Shown in pieces: positions 17,007 through 25,476 of a stretch of 47,497 nucleotides of DNA. This DNA comes from Pseudomonas batumici. GTDB lineage: Bacteria; Pseudomonadota; Gammaproteobacteria; Pseudomonadales; Pseudomonadaceae. The position numbers and the translations under genes were made by a program. How positions within the stretch are numbered: position 1 is the stretch's first letter; every line of letters starts with the position of its first letter. Location of the stretch: NCBI RefSeq assembly GCF_000820515.1, contig NZ_JXDG01000059.1:1-47497 (forward strand), given 5' to 3'. The notes below the pieces were generated by a model. The model was not told where the DNA came from, ran no database searches, and saw nothing but the letters and a program-made list of their open reading frames with translations.

Positions 17007-18155
17007 TTACCACTCGGCAAAACTGCCGTCGGCATGGCGCCAGATCGGGTTGCGCCAGCGGTGGCCGATGGCAGCGCGCTCGGCAACGTATTCCTCATTG
17101 ATCTCGATGCCCAGGCCCGGACCGTTGGGGATCTTCACGAAGCCCTGCTCATAGTCGAATACCCGCGGGTCCTTGACGTAATCCAGCAGGTCATTGCTTT
17201 CGTTGTAATGGATGCCCAGGCTCTGCTCCTGGATAAAGGCGTTGTAGCAAACCGCGTCCAGTTGCAGGCACGCCGCCAGGGCAATCGGGCCCAGCGGGCA
17301 ATGCAACGCCAGCGCCACATCGTAGGCTTCGGCCATGTTGGCAATCTTGCGGGTTTCGGTGATGCCGCCGGCATGGGAGGCATCCGGCTGGATGATGTCG
17401 ACGTAGCCTTCACTGAGCACCCGTTTGAAATCCCAGCGGGAAAACAAACGCTCCCCCAGCGCGATTGGCGTGCTGGTCAGCGGTGCCAGTTCTTTCAACG
17501 CCTCATAGTTCTCACTGAGCACCGGCTCTTCGATGAACATCAGCTTGTAGGCGTCGAGCTCCTTCATCAGCACCTTGGCCATGGGCTTGTGAACCCGGCC
17601 ATGGAAGTCCACACCGATGCCGACATTCGGCCCCACCGCATCACGCACGGCCGCGACGTTGGCCAGCGCCAGATCGACTTTTTCGAAGCTGTCGACGAAT
17701 TGCAGTTCTTCGGTACCGTTCATTTTCACCGCAGTGAAACCACGCTCGACGGCGTCCCTGGCCGCCCGGGCGGTGTCGGCCGGACGGTCGCCGCCGATCC
17801 ACGAGTACACCCGAATCCTGTCGCGGACCTGACCGCCCAGCAGATCGCTGACCGACACCCCCAGGGCCTTGCCCTTGATGTCCCACAGCGCCTGGTCGAT
17901 CCCGGCCAGGGCGCTCATGTGCACGGCGCCGCCACGGTAGAAACCACCGCGATAGAGCACGGTCCAGATATCCTCGATGTTGCGCGGATCCTTGCCGATC
18001 AAGTAATCCGACAGCTCATCGACCGCCGCCGCGACCGTGTGGGCCCGGCCTTCGACCACGGGCTCGCCCCAGCCGGTCACGCCTTCATCGGTTTCGACCT
18101 TGAGGAACAGCCAGCGCGGTGGAACGATAAAGGTCGTCAGCTTGGTGATTTTCAT
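17007..18155 (-). CDS. dgoD: D-galactonate dehydratase
   Basis: Enolase-superfamily dehydratase, 382 aa, the same length as E. coli DgoD, converting D-galactonate to 2-dehydro-3-deoxygalactonate. Mg ligands and acid/base residues are visible: GIGVDFHGRV (Asp and His), MFIEEPVLSENYE (Glu), IALGERLFSRWDF (Glu) and ALHCPLGPIALAAC (His). N-terminal KITKLTTFIVPPRWLFLKV and GEPVVEGRAHTV are typical of this enzyme. It lies in the order dgoK-dgoA-dgoD-transporter. Confidence 0.95.
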   Translation of the reverse strand: MKITKLTTFIVPPRWLFLKVETDEGVTGWGEPVVEGRAHTVAAAVDELSDYLIGKDPRNIEDIWTVLYRGGFYRGGAVHMSALAGIDQALWDIKGKALGVSVSDLLGGQVRDRIRVYSWIGGDRPADTARAARDAVERGFTAVKMNGTEELQFVDSFEKVDLALANVAAVRDAVGPNVGIGVDFHGRVHKPMAKVLMKELDAYKLMFIEEPVLSENYEALKELAPLTSTPIALGERLFSRWDFKRVLSEGYVDIIQPDASHAGGITETRKIANMAEAYDVALALHCPLGPIALAACLQLDAVCYNAFIQEQSLGIHYNESNDLLDYVKDPRVFDYEQGFVKIPNGPGLGIEINEEYVAERAAIGHRWRNPIWRHADGSFAEW

Positions 18156-18203
18156 CTTGTTGTCTCTCTTGTTCAGATGTAGCGCACACAGCGCCAGAAA
18201 GTC

Positions 18204-18824
18204 TTAACGCAACGCGTTCCATGCCTGCACATAAGCTTTGGCGCGGACTGCTACTTCGTCAGGTGCCAGCCCCGGCTTGAACAGCCCGGAACCCAGGCCG
18301 AAACCGCTGACGCCCGCCTCGACGAACCCCCGCATGTTCTCCGGCGTAATCCCGCCTACCGGAATCAGCAACGTGCCTGCCGGCAGCACCGCCAACCACG
18401 CCTTGACCACCGCCGGCCCCATTTGCTCGGCCGGGAACATCTTCAACACATCGGCGCCTTCGGCCAGTGCGGCAAAGGCCTCGGTCGGCGTGGCGACACC
18501 CGGCGACAGGGATAGGCCCGCCGCCTTGGCCGCGCGCAAGACCTTGGGGTCGCTGTGGGGCATGACGATCACTTGCCCGCCCGCTGCCTTCACCTGCCCG
18601 ACCTGTTCCGCGGCCAACACCGTACCGGCGCCGATCAGGCAATCAGCGGGCAAACAGCTGCGCAGGATGCGGATACTTTCGTACGGCTCGGGAGAATTGA
18701 GTGGCACTTCAATGACGCGAAAACCGGCCTGGTACAACACCTCGCCAATGGCCGCCGCCTCTTGCGGACGCAGGCCGCGAAGGATCGCGATCAGACCGTT
18801 TTTCGCCAGTGCTTGCTTGAGCAT
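18204..18824 (-). CDS. dgoA: 2-dehydro-3-deoxy-6-phosphogalactonate aldolase
   Basis: Class I aldolase, 206 aa, cleaving KDPGal to pyruvate and glyceraldehyde 3-phosphate. The KDPG-aldolase fold is shown by GLIAILRGLRPQEA, the catalytic-Glu segment FRVIEVPLNSPEP, GAGTVLAAEQV, the Schiff-base Lys in ADVLKMFPAEQMGP and the phosphate loop PVGGITPENM. E. coli DgoA is about the same size. AGGAGG precedes the ATG. It follows dgoK by 31 bp. Confidence 0.93.
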   Translation of the reverse strand: MLKQALAKNGLIAILRGLRPQEAAAIGEVLYQAGFRVIEVPLNSPEPYESIRILRSCLPADCLIGAGTVLAAEQVGQVKAAGGQVIVMPHSDPKVLRAAKAAGLSLSPGVATPTEAFAALAEGADVLKMFPAEQMGPAVVKAWLAVLPAGTLLIPVGGITPENMRGFVEAGVSGFGLGSGLFKPGLAPDEVAVRAKAYVQAWNALR

Positions 18825-18855
18825 GTCAGACCTCCTGGTAGGTGAACGCAGGCGC

Positions 18856-19833
18856 TCAGCCGAGCAGCCCGGCCGCTTCGGCCAGGTGCCATAAACCGCG
18901 TTCGGTGGCCTGTTCGGCCAGGCTCACCCGCGCAAAACCGCAGGCATCGAGCGCCCGGCGATAGCGGGCACAGAGTTGGGAATTGCCGATCAGAATGATC
19001 GACGGCAAGGAGGCACTGTTGCGTCGAAGGCGCTGCACGCCGGCGAGGGCCACGAGTTCATGGCCAATCAACAAGCCCGAGAGATAGTCGGTTTGTTCGG
19101 TCGGGCTCAACTCGCCCGTCAGACCGAGACTGCGCGCACTGAACACGGTCGACAGAGGACCGATGTCGCCATCAGTGGACAGCGCCACCTGCACGCCGCG
19201 GTCGAACGCATCGCTATCGAAGGCCGCGCCGCGCTCTTGGGTGCGCCCCAGGATGCTGTGTTCACTGAGCACGGCGAACAGCTCGCCAGTCATGAAGGTG
19301 TCGAAGTGGATGATGCAGCCGTCGGCCACTTCGACCCATTTCGAATGGCTGCCCGGCAAGCCGATCAGCAAATTGTCGCCCGCGCTTGCCGGCAGGCTTT
19401 GCAGCACGCCGAGAACCTGGGTCTCCTCGCCGCGCATCACATTCGGCAACCGCGAGCGCTGGATCACGCCGGGCACGATGTGCACATCGACGCCGCGCAG
19501 GCTGCGGACGCGGTTCAAGGAGGTGCCCAGATTGGCGACATTCGCCGGAGTGTCGCAGTAAGCGGCTTCCCGCCAACCCTGGGCGCTGCCGACCATGCCG
19601 CAGGCGATCACCGCCAGCTCCGGCTGGGCATCGAGCCAGTCACCGCAGGCCTCCTCGAAGGCCAATTCGAAACCGTCGGCGCACATCCGGCCCGCGATCA
19701 TCCTCGGCACGCAGGGCAACTGCATGATGCCCGACGACAGCGAACGCTGTTCGAGCACCTGGCCGCCAGCCGCGAGTTTGTAGGCCCGAAGTGAGGTGGT
19801 CCCCCAATCGAGCGCGATCAATTGCGCCTGCAT
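18856..19833 (-). CDS. dgoK: 2-dehydro-3-deoxygalactonokinase
   Basis: Sugar-acid kinase, 325 aa, phosphorylating 2-dehydro-3-deoxygalactonate before aldol cleavage. The ATP-site phosphate loop LDWGTTSLRAYKL is at the N-terminus. CGMVGSAQGWREAAYCD, LIGLPGSHSKWVEV, FDTFMTGELFAVLSEHSILG and ALDACGFARVSL are characteristic of the DgoK family. First gene of the leftward galactonate operon, so the promoter should be in 19834-20019. Confidence 0.94.
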   Translation of the reverse strand: MQAQLIALDWGTTSLRAYKLAAGGQVLEQRSLSSGIMQLPCVPRMIAGRMCADGFELAFEEACGDWLDAQPELAVIACGMVGSAQGWREAAYCDTPANVANLGTSLNRVRSLRGVDVHIVPGVIQRSRLPNVMRGEETQVLGVLQSLPASAGDNLLIGLPGSHSKWVEVADGCIIHFDTFMTGELFAVLSEHSILGRTQERGAAFDSDAFDRGVQVALSTDGDIGPLSTVFSARSLGLTGELSPTEQTDYLSGLLIGHELVALAGVQRLRRNSASLPSIILIGNSQLCARYRRALDACGFARVSLAEQATERGLWHLAEAAGLLG

Positions 19834-19914
19834 CGCTTCACCTGGAATTTATTGTTGGGCAGTGAGTGCGTAGAGCTGATGCAGGGGACTATAGACCTGA
19901 CGCGCAGAAAATCT

Positions 19915-19947
19915 CAATATATAAATTGCAATCCCACATATAGGGAT
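19915..19947. promoter_or_regulatory. Inverted repeats in the galactonate-operon promoter region
   Basis: Upstream of dgoK two small inverted repeats stand side by side: CAATATATAAATTG (19915-19928, near-palindromic) and ATCCC-N7-GGGAT (19931-19947). The patch is AT-rich in a GC-rich chromosome. They are candidate sites for the IclR-family regulator encoded in the same operon. No TNGTNNNACNA site was found here, which argues against control by the GntR protein. Confidence 0.35.
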
Positions 19948-20019
19948 AAAGTGTGCAAAACGTCTGGATCAGCTCACAATCAGCCCACTCATGAGCTGAT
20001 TCCGAGCTGTCCAATACCG

Positions 20020-21960
20020 CTACGACTTGAAGCGCCCCACCAGCCCGTTCAGTTCATCCGAGAGGTGCGAAAGCCGGCCCGAGTCTTCCTGCGCGGAGCT
20101 GGCCAGGCGTTCCACCAGCTGCGCCTCGTCGTAGATTTGCTGGATATGCCGATTGATCTCCTCGGCCACGCTGTGCTGCTCTTCCGCCGCCGCCGATATC
20201 TGCAGGTTCTGATCCCTGATTTCATTGACCGACAACTGGATGCCTTCAAAGCTGTCACGGGCGCTCTCGATCGAGGACACACTGGCACGCGACAGCTCCA
20301 GGCAACTTTCCATTTTCTGCGACACTTCCTGGGTCTTGCTGCCGACGGTGTTGAGCAACTGGTCGATTTCCCCGGTGGAGTCGGACGTGCGCTTGGCCAG
20401 CGCCCTGACCTCATCCGCGACCACGGCAAAACCCCGTCCCTGGTCACCCGCCCTGGCGGCCTCAATCGCCGCGTTCAGCGCCAGCAGATTGGTCTGCTCG
20501 GCGATGGCGCGGATGGTGCCGAGAATCTGGTTGATGCTGCGGCTGCCCTCCTCCAGCTCCACCATGGCCTGGGAAGACTCGCTCAAGCGACGCCCCAGGC
20601 GGCTGACGTTCTCGGTGGTCAACTCGATCTGCTGTTTGCCTTCGGCCACACGCTGGTGCCCGTTCTCGGCGGAGTCGGCTGCCGTGCTGCAGGAACGGGC
20701 CACTTCGTTGGCGGTTGCGACCATTTCGTTGAAGGCCGTGGACACCAGCTCCACCGCTTCACGCTGACGACCGGCCGCCTGGTTCATGTTGTTGGCCACC
20801 TCGCTGTTGACCCGCGAGGCGTCCTGCAGGTTCGTCGAGGCGGCGCCGATACGCTGGATCAACTGGCGTATCGCGGTGAGGAACTTGTTGAACCAACCCG
20901 CCAGCTCTGCGGTTTCGTCCTTGCCCTGCACCTCGAGATCGCGGCGCAGATCGCCCTCGCCCTCGGCGATCGACTGCAATCCCGTGCTGACCTGGCCGAT
21001 CGGCTTGACGATGACCTTGGCGAACGCCGCGGCGAGCAGCGCGAAGAACAGCACCAGCACGACCACGATAACCGCCGTCAGGTAAGTCATGCGGGTGGCC
21101 GCGCCCATGACTTCGCTGTACTCGATCAAACCGACGTAGCGCCAACCCAGGCCGGGCGAGGTCCAGATATTGGCCATGTACCGGACCCCGTTGATTTGCA
21201 CCTCGGTGGACCCCTGCGCGGTGGCGGCCAGCTTGGCGTAGGGCTCGCCCAGGTCCTTGAGCGGCTTGAAGTTGTGCCCGGCGTCGCGGGGATCGACCAG
21301 CACGGTGCCGTCCTCGATCAGCATCACGTAGCCGCTTTCGCCGAGCTTGATGCTTTTGACCAGCTCGGTGAGGTTTTTCAGCGAAACGCTGACGACAAAC
21401 ACACCCTTGGCCTTGCCCGCGTCGTCGAGCAGTGCCCGGGCGCTACCAACCAGCGCCACGTTGTCTTTGTCGTAGTAGTAAGCGGGGGTTCGCACCGCTT
21501 TGCCGGGGCTGGCCATGGCGGCCTTGTACCAGGGGCGCACACGCGGGTCGTAGTTCGCCAGTTGCGGGTCATCCGGCCATTTGGCGTAGCTGCCGTCTTC
21601 CAGGCCGATGGAAAGGATGGCGGCCGCCGGGTGCGTCGCGCCATAACGCGCGAACATATCGATGACCTGGCGGGCGGCCGCTGGCAGAGGCTGGCTGGCG
21701 GCACCGGCGGTCTCATAGTGTTTTAGGCTGGCGACCGATGTGTATACAGGATCAGTAGCCATTTGATCGACATTTTGCTGCGTGCCGTCGAAAAACTGCC
21801 GGATGTTGCCGTCGATCTGGCGTATTTCACGGGTGCTGCCATCGATAAACTGATCGACTGCCTGGGTCCGTATATTCAGCACCGATATCACTGCCACCAG
21901 GCTTACCGGGATGAACGCGACCAATACAAAGGCAAGGACAAGCTTGTTTTTAATTTTCAT
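20020..21960 (-). CDS. Methyl-accepting chemotaxis protein with double-Cache sensor domain
   Basis: Membrane chemoreceptor of about 646 aa (ATG at 21960; an in-frame ATG at 21975 is possible). TM1 is LVLAFVLVAFIPVSLVAVIS, then a periplasmic dCache domain, TM2 VIVVVLVLFFALLAAAF, a HAMP domain and a cytoplasmic signalling helix with the invariant tip EQTNLLALNAAIEAARAGDQ. The sensor has NYDPRVRPWYKAA, whose Tyr, Arg, Trp, Tyr spacing matches the amino-acid-binding motif of dCache receptors. The Asp usually found in the last strand seems to be Ser (GVFVVSVSL). Ligand unknown. Divergent from a second receptor. Confidence 0.9.
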   Translation of the reverse strand: MKIKNKLVLAFVLVAFIPVSLVAVISVLNIRTQAVDQFIDGSTREIRQIDGNIRQFFDGTQQNVDQMATDPVYTSVASLKHYETAGAASQPLPAAARQVIDMFARYGATHPAAAILSIGLEDGSYAKWPDDPQLANYDPRVRPWYKAAMASPGKAVRTPAYYYDKDNVALVGSARALLDDAGKAKGVFVVSVSLKNLTELVKSIKLGESGYVMLIEDGTVLVDPRDAGHNFKPLKDLGEPYAKLAATAQGSTEVQINGVRYMANIWTSPGLGWRYVGLIEYSEVMGAATRMTYLTAVIVVVLVLFFALLAAAFAKVIVKPIGQVSTGLQSIAEGEGDLRRDLEVQGKDETAELAGWFNKFLTAIRQLIQRIGAASTNLQDASRVNSEVANNMNQAAGRQREAVELVSTAFNEMVATANEVARSCSTAADSAENGHQRVAEGKQQIELTTENVSRLGRRLSESSQAMVELEEGSRSINQILGTIRAIAEQTNLLALNAAIEAARAGDQGRGFAVVADEVRALAKRTSDSTGEIDQLLNTVGSKTQEVSQKMESCLELSRASVSSIESARDSFEGIQLSVNEIRDQNLQISAAAEEQHSVAEEINRHIQQIYDEAQLVERLASSAQEDSGRLSHLSDELNGLVGRFKS

Positions 21961-22456
21961 TGTGACAATCACCATCCGCGGAAATGAGGTGCGAATGGCC
22001 AGACTACACGGGCAAATAGCGATTTGCTACCAAGCCTGCCTCGGCTGATCAAGCAAAATGTTCGCCATGATTTTGCATACAAAAAATTAAAATATTGTTC
22101 CGATAATCAGCATCAACCCAAGGCCGAATCCATGAAGTGATTCCGTGATACCGATGGCTGCACAGTTGCAGGTGCAGCAATGTGCCTTTTTTCGGTGCAC
22201 TCCGACCGGATACCTATAGAGCTAACAATCGGTTTTTTGCCGACGGAATGACTGATAGCGCAAAGCCATTGGTCTGAATCTTGCGTACTTAAAGCGCTTA
22301 CAGCACGCCCCCTTACAAAGGGGACCGAGAATGGGAAGTTTCGCTACAACGGTTCACCTACAACGCCTCACCGGCGAACTTCCCGGGGTTTCTAACGATG
22401 GCAACCGCCACGATTGCACCAAAATCGTGCGCAGCGCCCTAAAGGAGTGGTCGACC
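21961..22456. other. Gene-free divergent region between two chemoreceptor genes
   Basis: About 500 bp, AT-rich in the middle. It holds a possible sigma-28-like promoter on the plus strand: CAAA at 22080-22083, a 15-bp gap, TCCGATAA at 22099-22106 (consensus TAAA-N15-GCCGATAA). It also holds a GCTGCAC/GTGCAGC hairpin near 22155-22177 followed by a T-run, which could end a short transcript. Neither is firm. Confidence 0.35.
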
Positions 22457-24514
22457 ATGCACGCTTTTCTATCACCGGGGATTCGACTGCTGGGCCATTT
22501 CGGGTTCGCCCGCAAGTTTCAGGTACTGTTCCTGCTGTTCATCGTGCCGCTGATGGGCAGCCTGTACCTGATCGGCCAGGATTACCGCAGCAAGCTGGCA
22601 CTGATCGCCGAAGAGCATGCCGGCGTCAATCAACTACTGGTCCTCGACTCACTGGACAACCTGCTGACCGCCCAGCGTGACCGTGCCGCCCGCTGGCGCG
22701 CCACGGAAACCAATCGCCAGGCGACCCCGGCCACCCTCGCGGCCATGGCCGCGCTGGACAAGGCCCAACCGGAAATCAACCAGACACTCGATAGCCTGGG
22801 CCAAACCCTGCAAAGCGAAGGGGCCGGTGCCGACACCCTGAAACGCTACCAGATCCTGCAAGCCGCCCTCGAAGGCCTCGACTCCGCCAGCCTGAGCAAG
22901 GTCGGCTGGTGGCCGGACGGCTACGATCGCTTCACCGCCGCCCTGAGCGCGCTGCAAGCACTGCGTGAACAGGTCGCCATGGACAGCCGCCTGATCCTCG
23001 CGCCCTGGATGGAAACCTACCTGCTCACGCAAATCGCCACCCAGCACGCGCCGGACCTGATCGAGCGGGTCGGCCGCCTGGCCAGTGTCGGCCAGGCGTC
23101 CGTGGTCTCCGGCCAGTTCAGCCTGCAAAGCCGCCTGCAATTGAAGGATCTGCGCGGTCGTATCGGCGATGCCCGTGACCAGTTGACCAAGACTGGCAAC
23201 CTGCTGGAAAGCCGCCTGCCACCCGAGCTGCAAAACTGGGCCGAGCGCTACCATGCCAGCCTCCAACACCTGGACGACGGCCTCAAGGCGCTCGACGACG
23301 GCATGTTCGGCGGCAGCATCACCCTCAAGACCGATGGTTTCGAGCAGACCCTGGACAAGATGCTCGGTGAACTCGCCAGCTTGCGCCAGGACTCCCTCAC
23401 CTCCCTTGACAGCCGCCTGGACTATTACCACGGTGCGGCCATCCGCCAGTTCAGCCTGTTGGCGGGGATCTTCGGTTGCCTGCTGCTGGCGGCGCTGTAC
23501 CTGTTCATCTGCCTGCAAGCCTCGATCCGCCGCAGCGCCAGCGGCATCACCCTGCTGGCCGAATCCTTGCGTGACGGCAACCTCTGCCTGCAAGTGCCGG
23601 TGGAGGGGCGTGACGAGCTCGCGGCCATCAGTACCGCGCTGAACGTCGCCGTCGTGCAACTGCGCAGCAGCCTGCAGGGCGTGGACCACGAGACGCTGCA
23701 ACTGAGCGCGGCCGTGCGCACCCTCAACAGCCATTCCAGCGGCGCCCTCAGCGAGGTCGAGACGCAACAGGCGCAGATCAGCCAGATCGCCGCGGCGGCC
23801 ACGCAACTGGCGGCCACTTCCCAGGGCGTGGCGCAGAGTTGCGAACAGGCGTCCGGCAGCGCGCAGAACACCCAGCGCATCGCCTCGGACAGCAGCCGCG
23901 ACAGCCAGCGCACCACCGCCAGCATCCAGCAGCTGAACCAGCGCCTGAACGAAACGGCCGCGGCCCTGGGTCGGGTCAGCGAACAGGGGCAGCAGATCCA
24001 GTTGGTGGTCGATACCATTCGCGGCGTGGCCGAGCAGACCAACCTGCTGGCCCTGAACGCCGCCATCGAAGCGGCGCGGGCCGGCGAGCAAGGGCGTGGC
24101 TTTGCGGTGGTGGCGGATGAGGTGCGCAGCCTGTCGCAGCGCACCCAGAGTTCGACCGCCCAGATCGCCAGCACTGTCGACAGCCTGCGGGCCACGGTCA
24201 GCCAGGCGGTGACCTTGATGGAAGCTGCCTGTCTCCAGGCCGAGACCGATGCCCAATCGGTGACCGGGCTGGGCCAGCGGCTGGTGGAAATCGCCGGCGC
24301 CGTGCAGACCGTCACCGACACCCTGGCGCAGATCGCCACGGCGGTGGACGAGCAGGCCAGCACGGCGGACGAGGTCAGCGGCAATATCCAGCAGATCGAT
24401 CAGGCGGCGGTACGGTTGCTGGAGGGGGCTCGCGCGGTCAACCGTGCGGCGGACAGCCTGAGCGAAGGCAGCAAGGCCCTGAGCGACAATACCGGGCGCT
24501 TCCGCCTGAGTTGA
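22457..24514 (+). CDS. Methyl-accepting chemotaxis protein with long helical periplasmic domain
   Basis: Chemoreceptor, 685 aa from the ATG at 22457, which has AAAGGAG well placed upstream; the frame is open further up without a better start. TM1 is FQVLFLLFIVPLMGSLYLIG. A predominantly helical periplasmic domain of about 310 residues follows, then TM2 SLLAGIFGCLLLAALYLFI near residue 340, HAMP, and the signalling domain with EQTNLLALNAAIEAARAGEQ. The sensor looks helical-bundle-like rather than Cache. Ligand unknown. Confidence 0.88.
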   Translation: MHAFLSPGIRLLGHFGFARKFQVLFLLFIVPLMGSLYLIGQDYRSKLALIAEEHAGVNQLLVLDSLDNLLTAQRDRAARWRATETNRQATPATLAAMAALDKAQPEINQTLDSLGQTLQSEGAGADTLKRYQILQAALEGLDSASLSKVGWWPDGYDRFTAALSALQALREQVAMDSRLILAPWMETYLLTQIATQHAPDLIERVGRLASVGQASVVSGQFSLQSRLQLKDLRGRIGDARDQLTKTGNLLESRLPPELQNWAERYHASLQHLDDGLKALDDGMFGGSITLKTDGFEQTLDKMLGELASLRQDSLTSLDSRLDYYHGAAIRQFSLLAGIFGCLLLAALYLFICLQASIRRSASGITLLAESLRDGNLCLQVPVEGRDELAAISTALNVAVVQLRSSLQGVDHETLQLSAAVRTLNSHSSGALSEVETQQAQISQIAAAATQLAATSQGVAQSCEQASGSAQNTQRIASDSSRDSQRTTASIQQLNQRLNETAAALGRVSEQGQQIQLVVDTIRGVAEQTNLLALNAAIEAARAGEQGRGFAVVADEVRSLSQRTQSSTAQIASTVDSLRATVSQAVTLMEAACLQAETDAQSVTGLGQRLVEIAGAVQTVTDTLAQIATAVDEQASTADEVSGNIQQIDQAAVRLLEGARAVNRAADSLSEGSKALSDNTGRFRLS

Positions 24515-24629
24515 GGCAGCGTTGGCCCACGGTTTTCGCCGTCGGGCCTTAAGCTTTTGATAGCGTAGAGAAAATTTTCAGATATTTGCTTGACACAACG
24601 TCGTTCCCAGCGAATAATGCGCGCCACTT

Positions 24630-24706
24630 GGCTACATAGCTCAGTTGGTTAGAGCATAGCATTCATAATGCTGGGGTCCGGGGTTCAAGTCCCTGTGTAG
24701 CCACCA
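24630..24706 (+). tRNA. tRNA-Met (anticodon CAT), elongator type
   Basis: A 77-nt cloverleaf with encoded CCA: acceptor GGCTACA pairs with TGTAGCC, D arm AGCTCAGTTGGTTAGAGC, anticodon CAT at 24664-24666 within GCATTCATAATGC, and T arm GGGGTTCAAGTCCC. The acceptor stem resembles elongator Met rather than the GGCCC start of tRNA-Ile2(CAT). Its 3' end is repeated at 27082-27152, marking it as an integration target. Confidence 0.95.
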
Positions 24707-24755
24707 AGTACTAAAAACGGCTTACCGCAAGGTAGGCCGTTTTTTTATGCCTGGA
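24683..24755 (+). repeat. Direct repeat R1, copy 1: tRNA-Met 3' end plus terminator (attachment-like)
   Basis: Starts in the T arm (GTTCAA) and runs through CTGTGTAGCCACCAAGTACT and the terminator hairpin into ATGCCTGGA. It matches 27082-27152 with only a few changes (GTAGCC versus GTACC, GCAAGG versus GTAAGG). Duplication of a tRNA 3' end is the usual sign of site-specific integration by a tyrosine integrase. No integrase gene is present in between. Confidence 0.8.
24713..24748 (+). terminator. Intrinsic terminator of the tRNA-Met gene
   Basis: AAAACGGCTTACC and GGTAGGCCGTTTT form a stem around a short GCAA loop followed by T residues, seven bases after the CCA end. The same hairpin is repeated at 27112-27143. 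Confidence 0.85.
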
Positions 24756-24837
24756 GAAAAGTGCTGGGCGGGAAAGGCAGAAACGAAAGACCCGGATCTG
24801 GACCGCGATGCTGCTCACTTAAGGGAAGCCGAACACG

Positions 24838-24979
24838 GTCTTGTGCCGAGCGGGCTTGCCCGCGTTCGGCTGCGAAGCAGTCGCAAAACCGATCATCTCG
24901 GCCTACCTGATAGACCGAGCTCGCCGGTTATAGGGGCGCTTCGCCCCCCCAGCGCGGGCAAGCCCGCTCGCCACAAAAC
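24838..24979. repeat. REPIN-like inverted pair of REP sequences
   Basis: Left arm GAGCGGGCTTGCCCGCG with the familiar Pseudomonas continuation CGGCTGCGAAGCAGTCGC, right arm CGCGGGCAAGCCCGCTCGCC, separated by about 75 bp including a GGGGCGCTTCGCCCC hairpin. It lies between the tRNA terminator and the first small cassette gene. It is of a different REP class from the element at 4559-4671. Confidence 0.8.
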
Positions 24980-25045
24980 TAAACCAGGCTTGAGATCACT
25001 CTTAAGTGAACAACATCACTGGGCAGGGCTTGGCGCGGTCTAGCT

Positions 25046-25279
25046 TTACGGGTGAATGAATTTTGCCGCAGTGAAGGCGAGCCCTGCGAGAATGAGCGAT
25101 ATCTGCACGAACCGCCAAATTGAGTCTCTGATGGCTTTTAACACTGAGCCGCGCAAAGCCTCCACATCCGACTTGGTCGCCATGTTCTTTTCAACGCTGT
25201 CGAGTTTTGTCTCAACGTGAGCAAGTAGCTCCCTGACTTCGAGGGTTGCTTTCTCTAATGCTGCTACCCGGGCTTCCAA
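25046..25279 (-). CDS. Small coiled-coil protein with C-terminal membrane anchor
   Basis: Function not known. I start it at the TTG 25279-25277, which has a strong AGGAGG seven bases upstream, giving 77 aa (M-EARVAALEK...). The first 55 residues form heptad-rich helix (RVAALEKATLEVRELLAHVE), then one membrane segment (FVQISLILAGLAFTAAKFI) at the C-terminus. The architecture recalls XhlA-type small phage proteins, but the similarity is only structural. An upstream in-frame TTG at 25363 would add a Cys-containing stretch (YCGKNGPCHQWG) that may be the remnant of a preceding gene like that at 27778-28101. Confidence 0.6.
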   Translation of the reverse strand: MEARVAALEKATLEVRELLAHVETKLDSVEKNMATKSDVEALRGSVLKAIRDSIWRFVQISLILAGLAFTAAKFIHP

Positions 25280-25357
25280 TTCGCCGCCTCCTGGTGGGTT
25301 TGCCCCCCACTGATGACATGGACCGTTTTTACCGCAATAACTAGGTAGACGGCCCCT

Positions 25358-25462
25358 ATCCAACCGAACGCATACCTTATCGCTCAGTGCTTTTCCTCGA
25401 CCAGCAAGACATCTCCCTTTCCCTCGCCTGAAATTTCCTAGAAACTTCTACTCTGTTGCGCC
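25358..25462. repeat. Direct repeat R2, copy 1 (105 bp)
   Basis: Contains GCATACCTTATC, CAGTGCTTTTCCTCGACCAG, CAAGACATCTC and GAAATTTCCTAGAAACT. It matches 28155-28259 over the whole length at roughly nine bases in ten by eye, with no length change. It sits just upstream of a leftward cassette gene in both places, so it probably carries the cassette promoter. Confidence 0.85.
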
Positions 25463-25476
25463 TTTTCGGTGGATAG

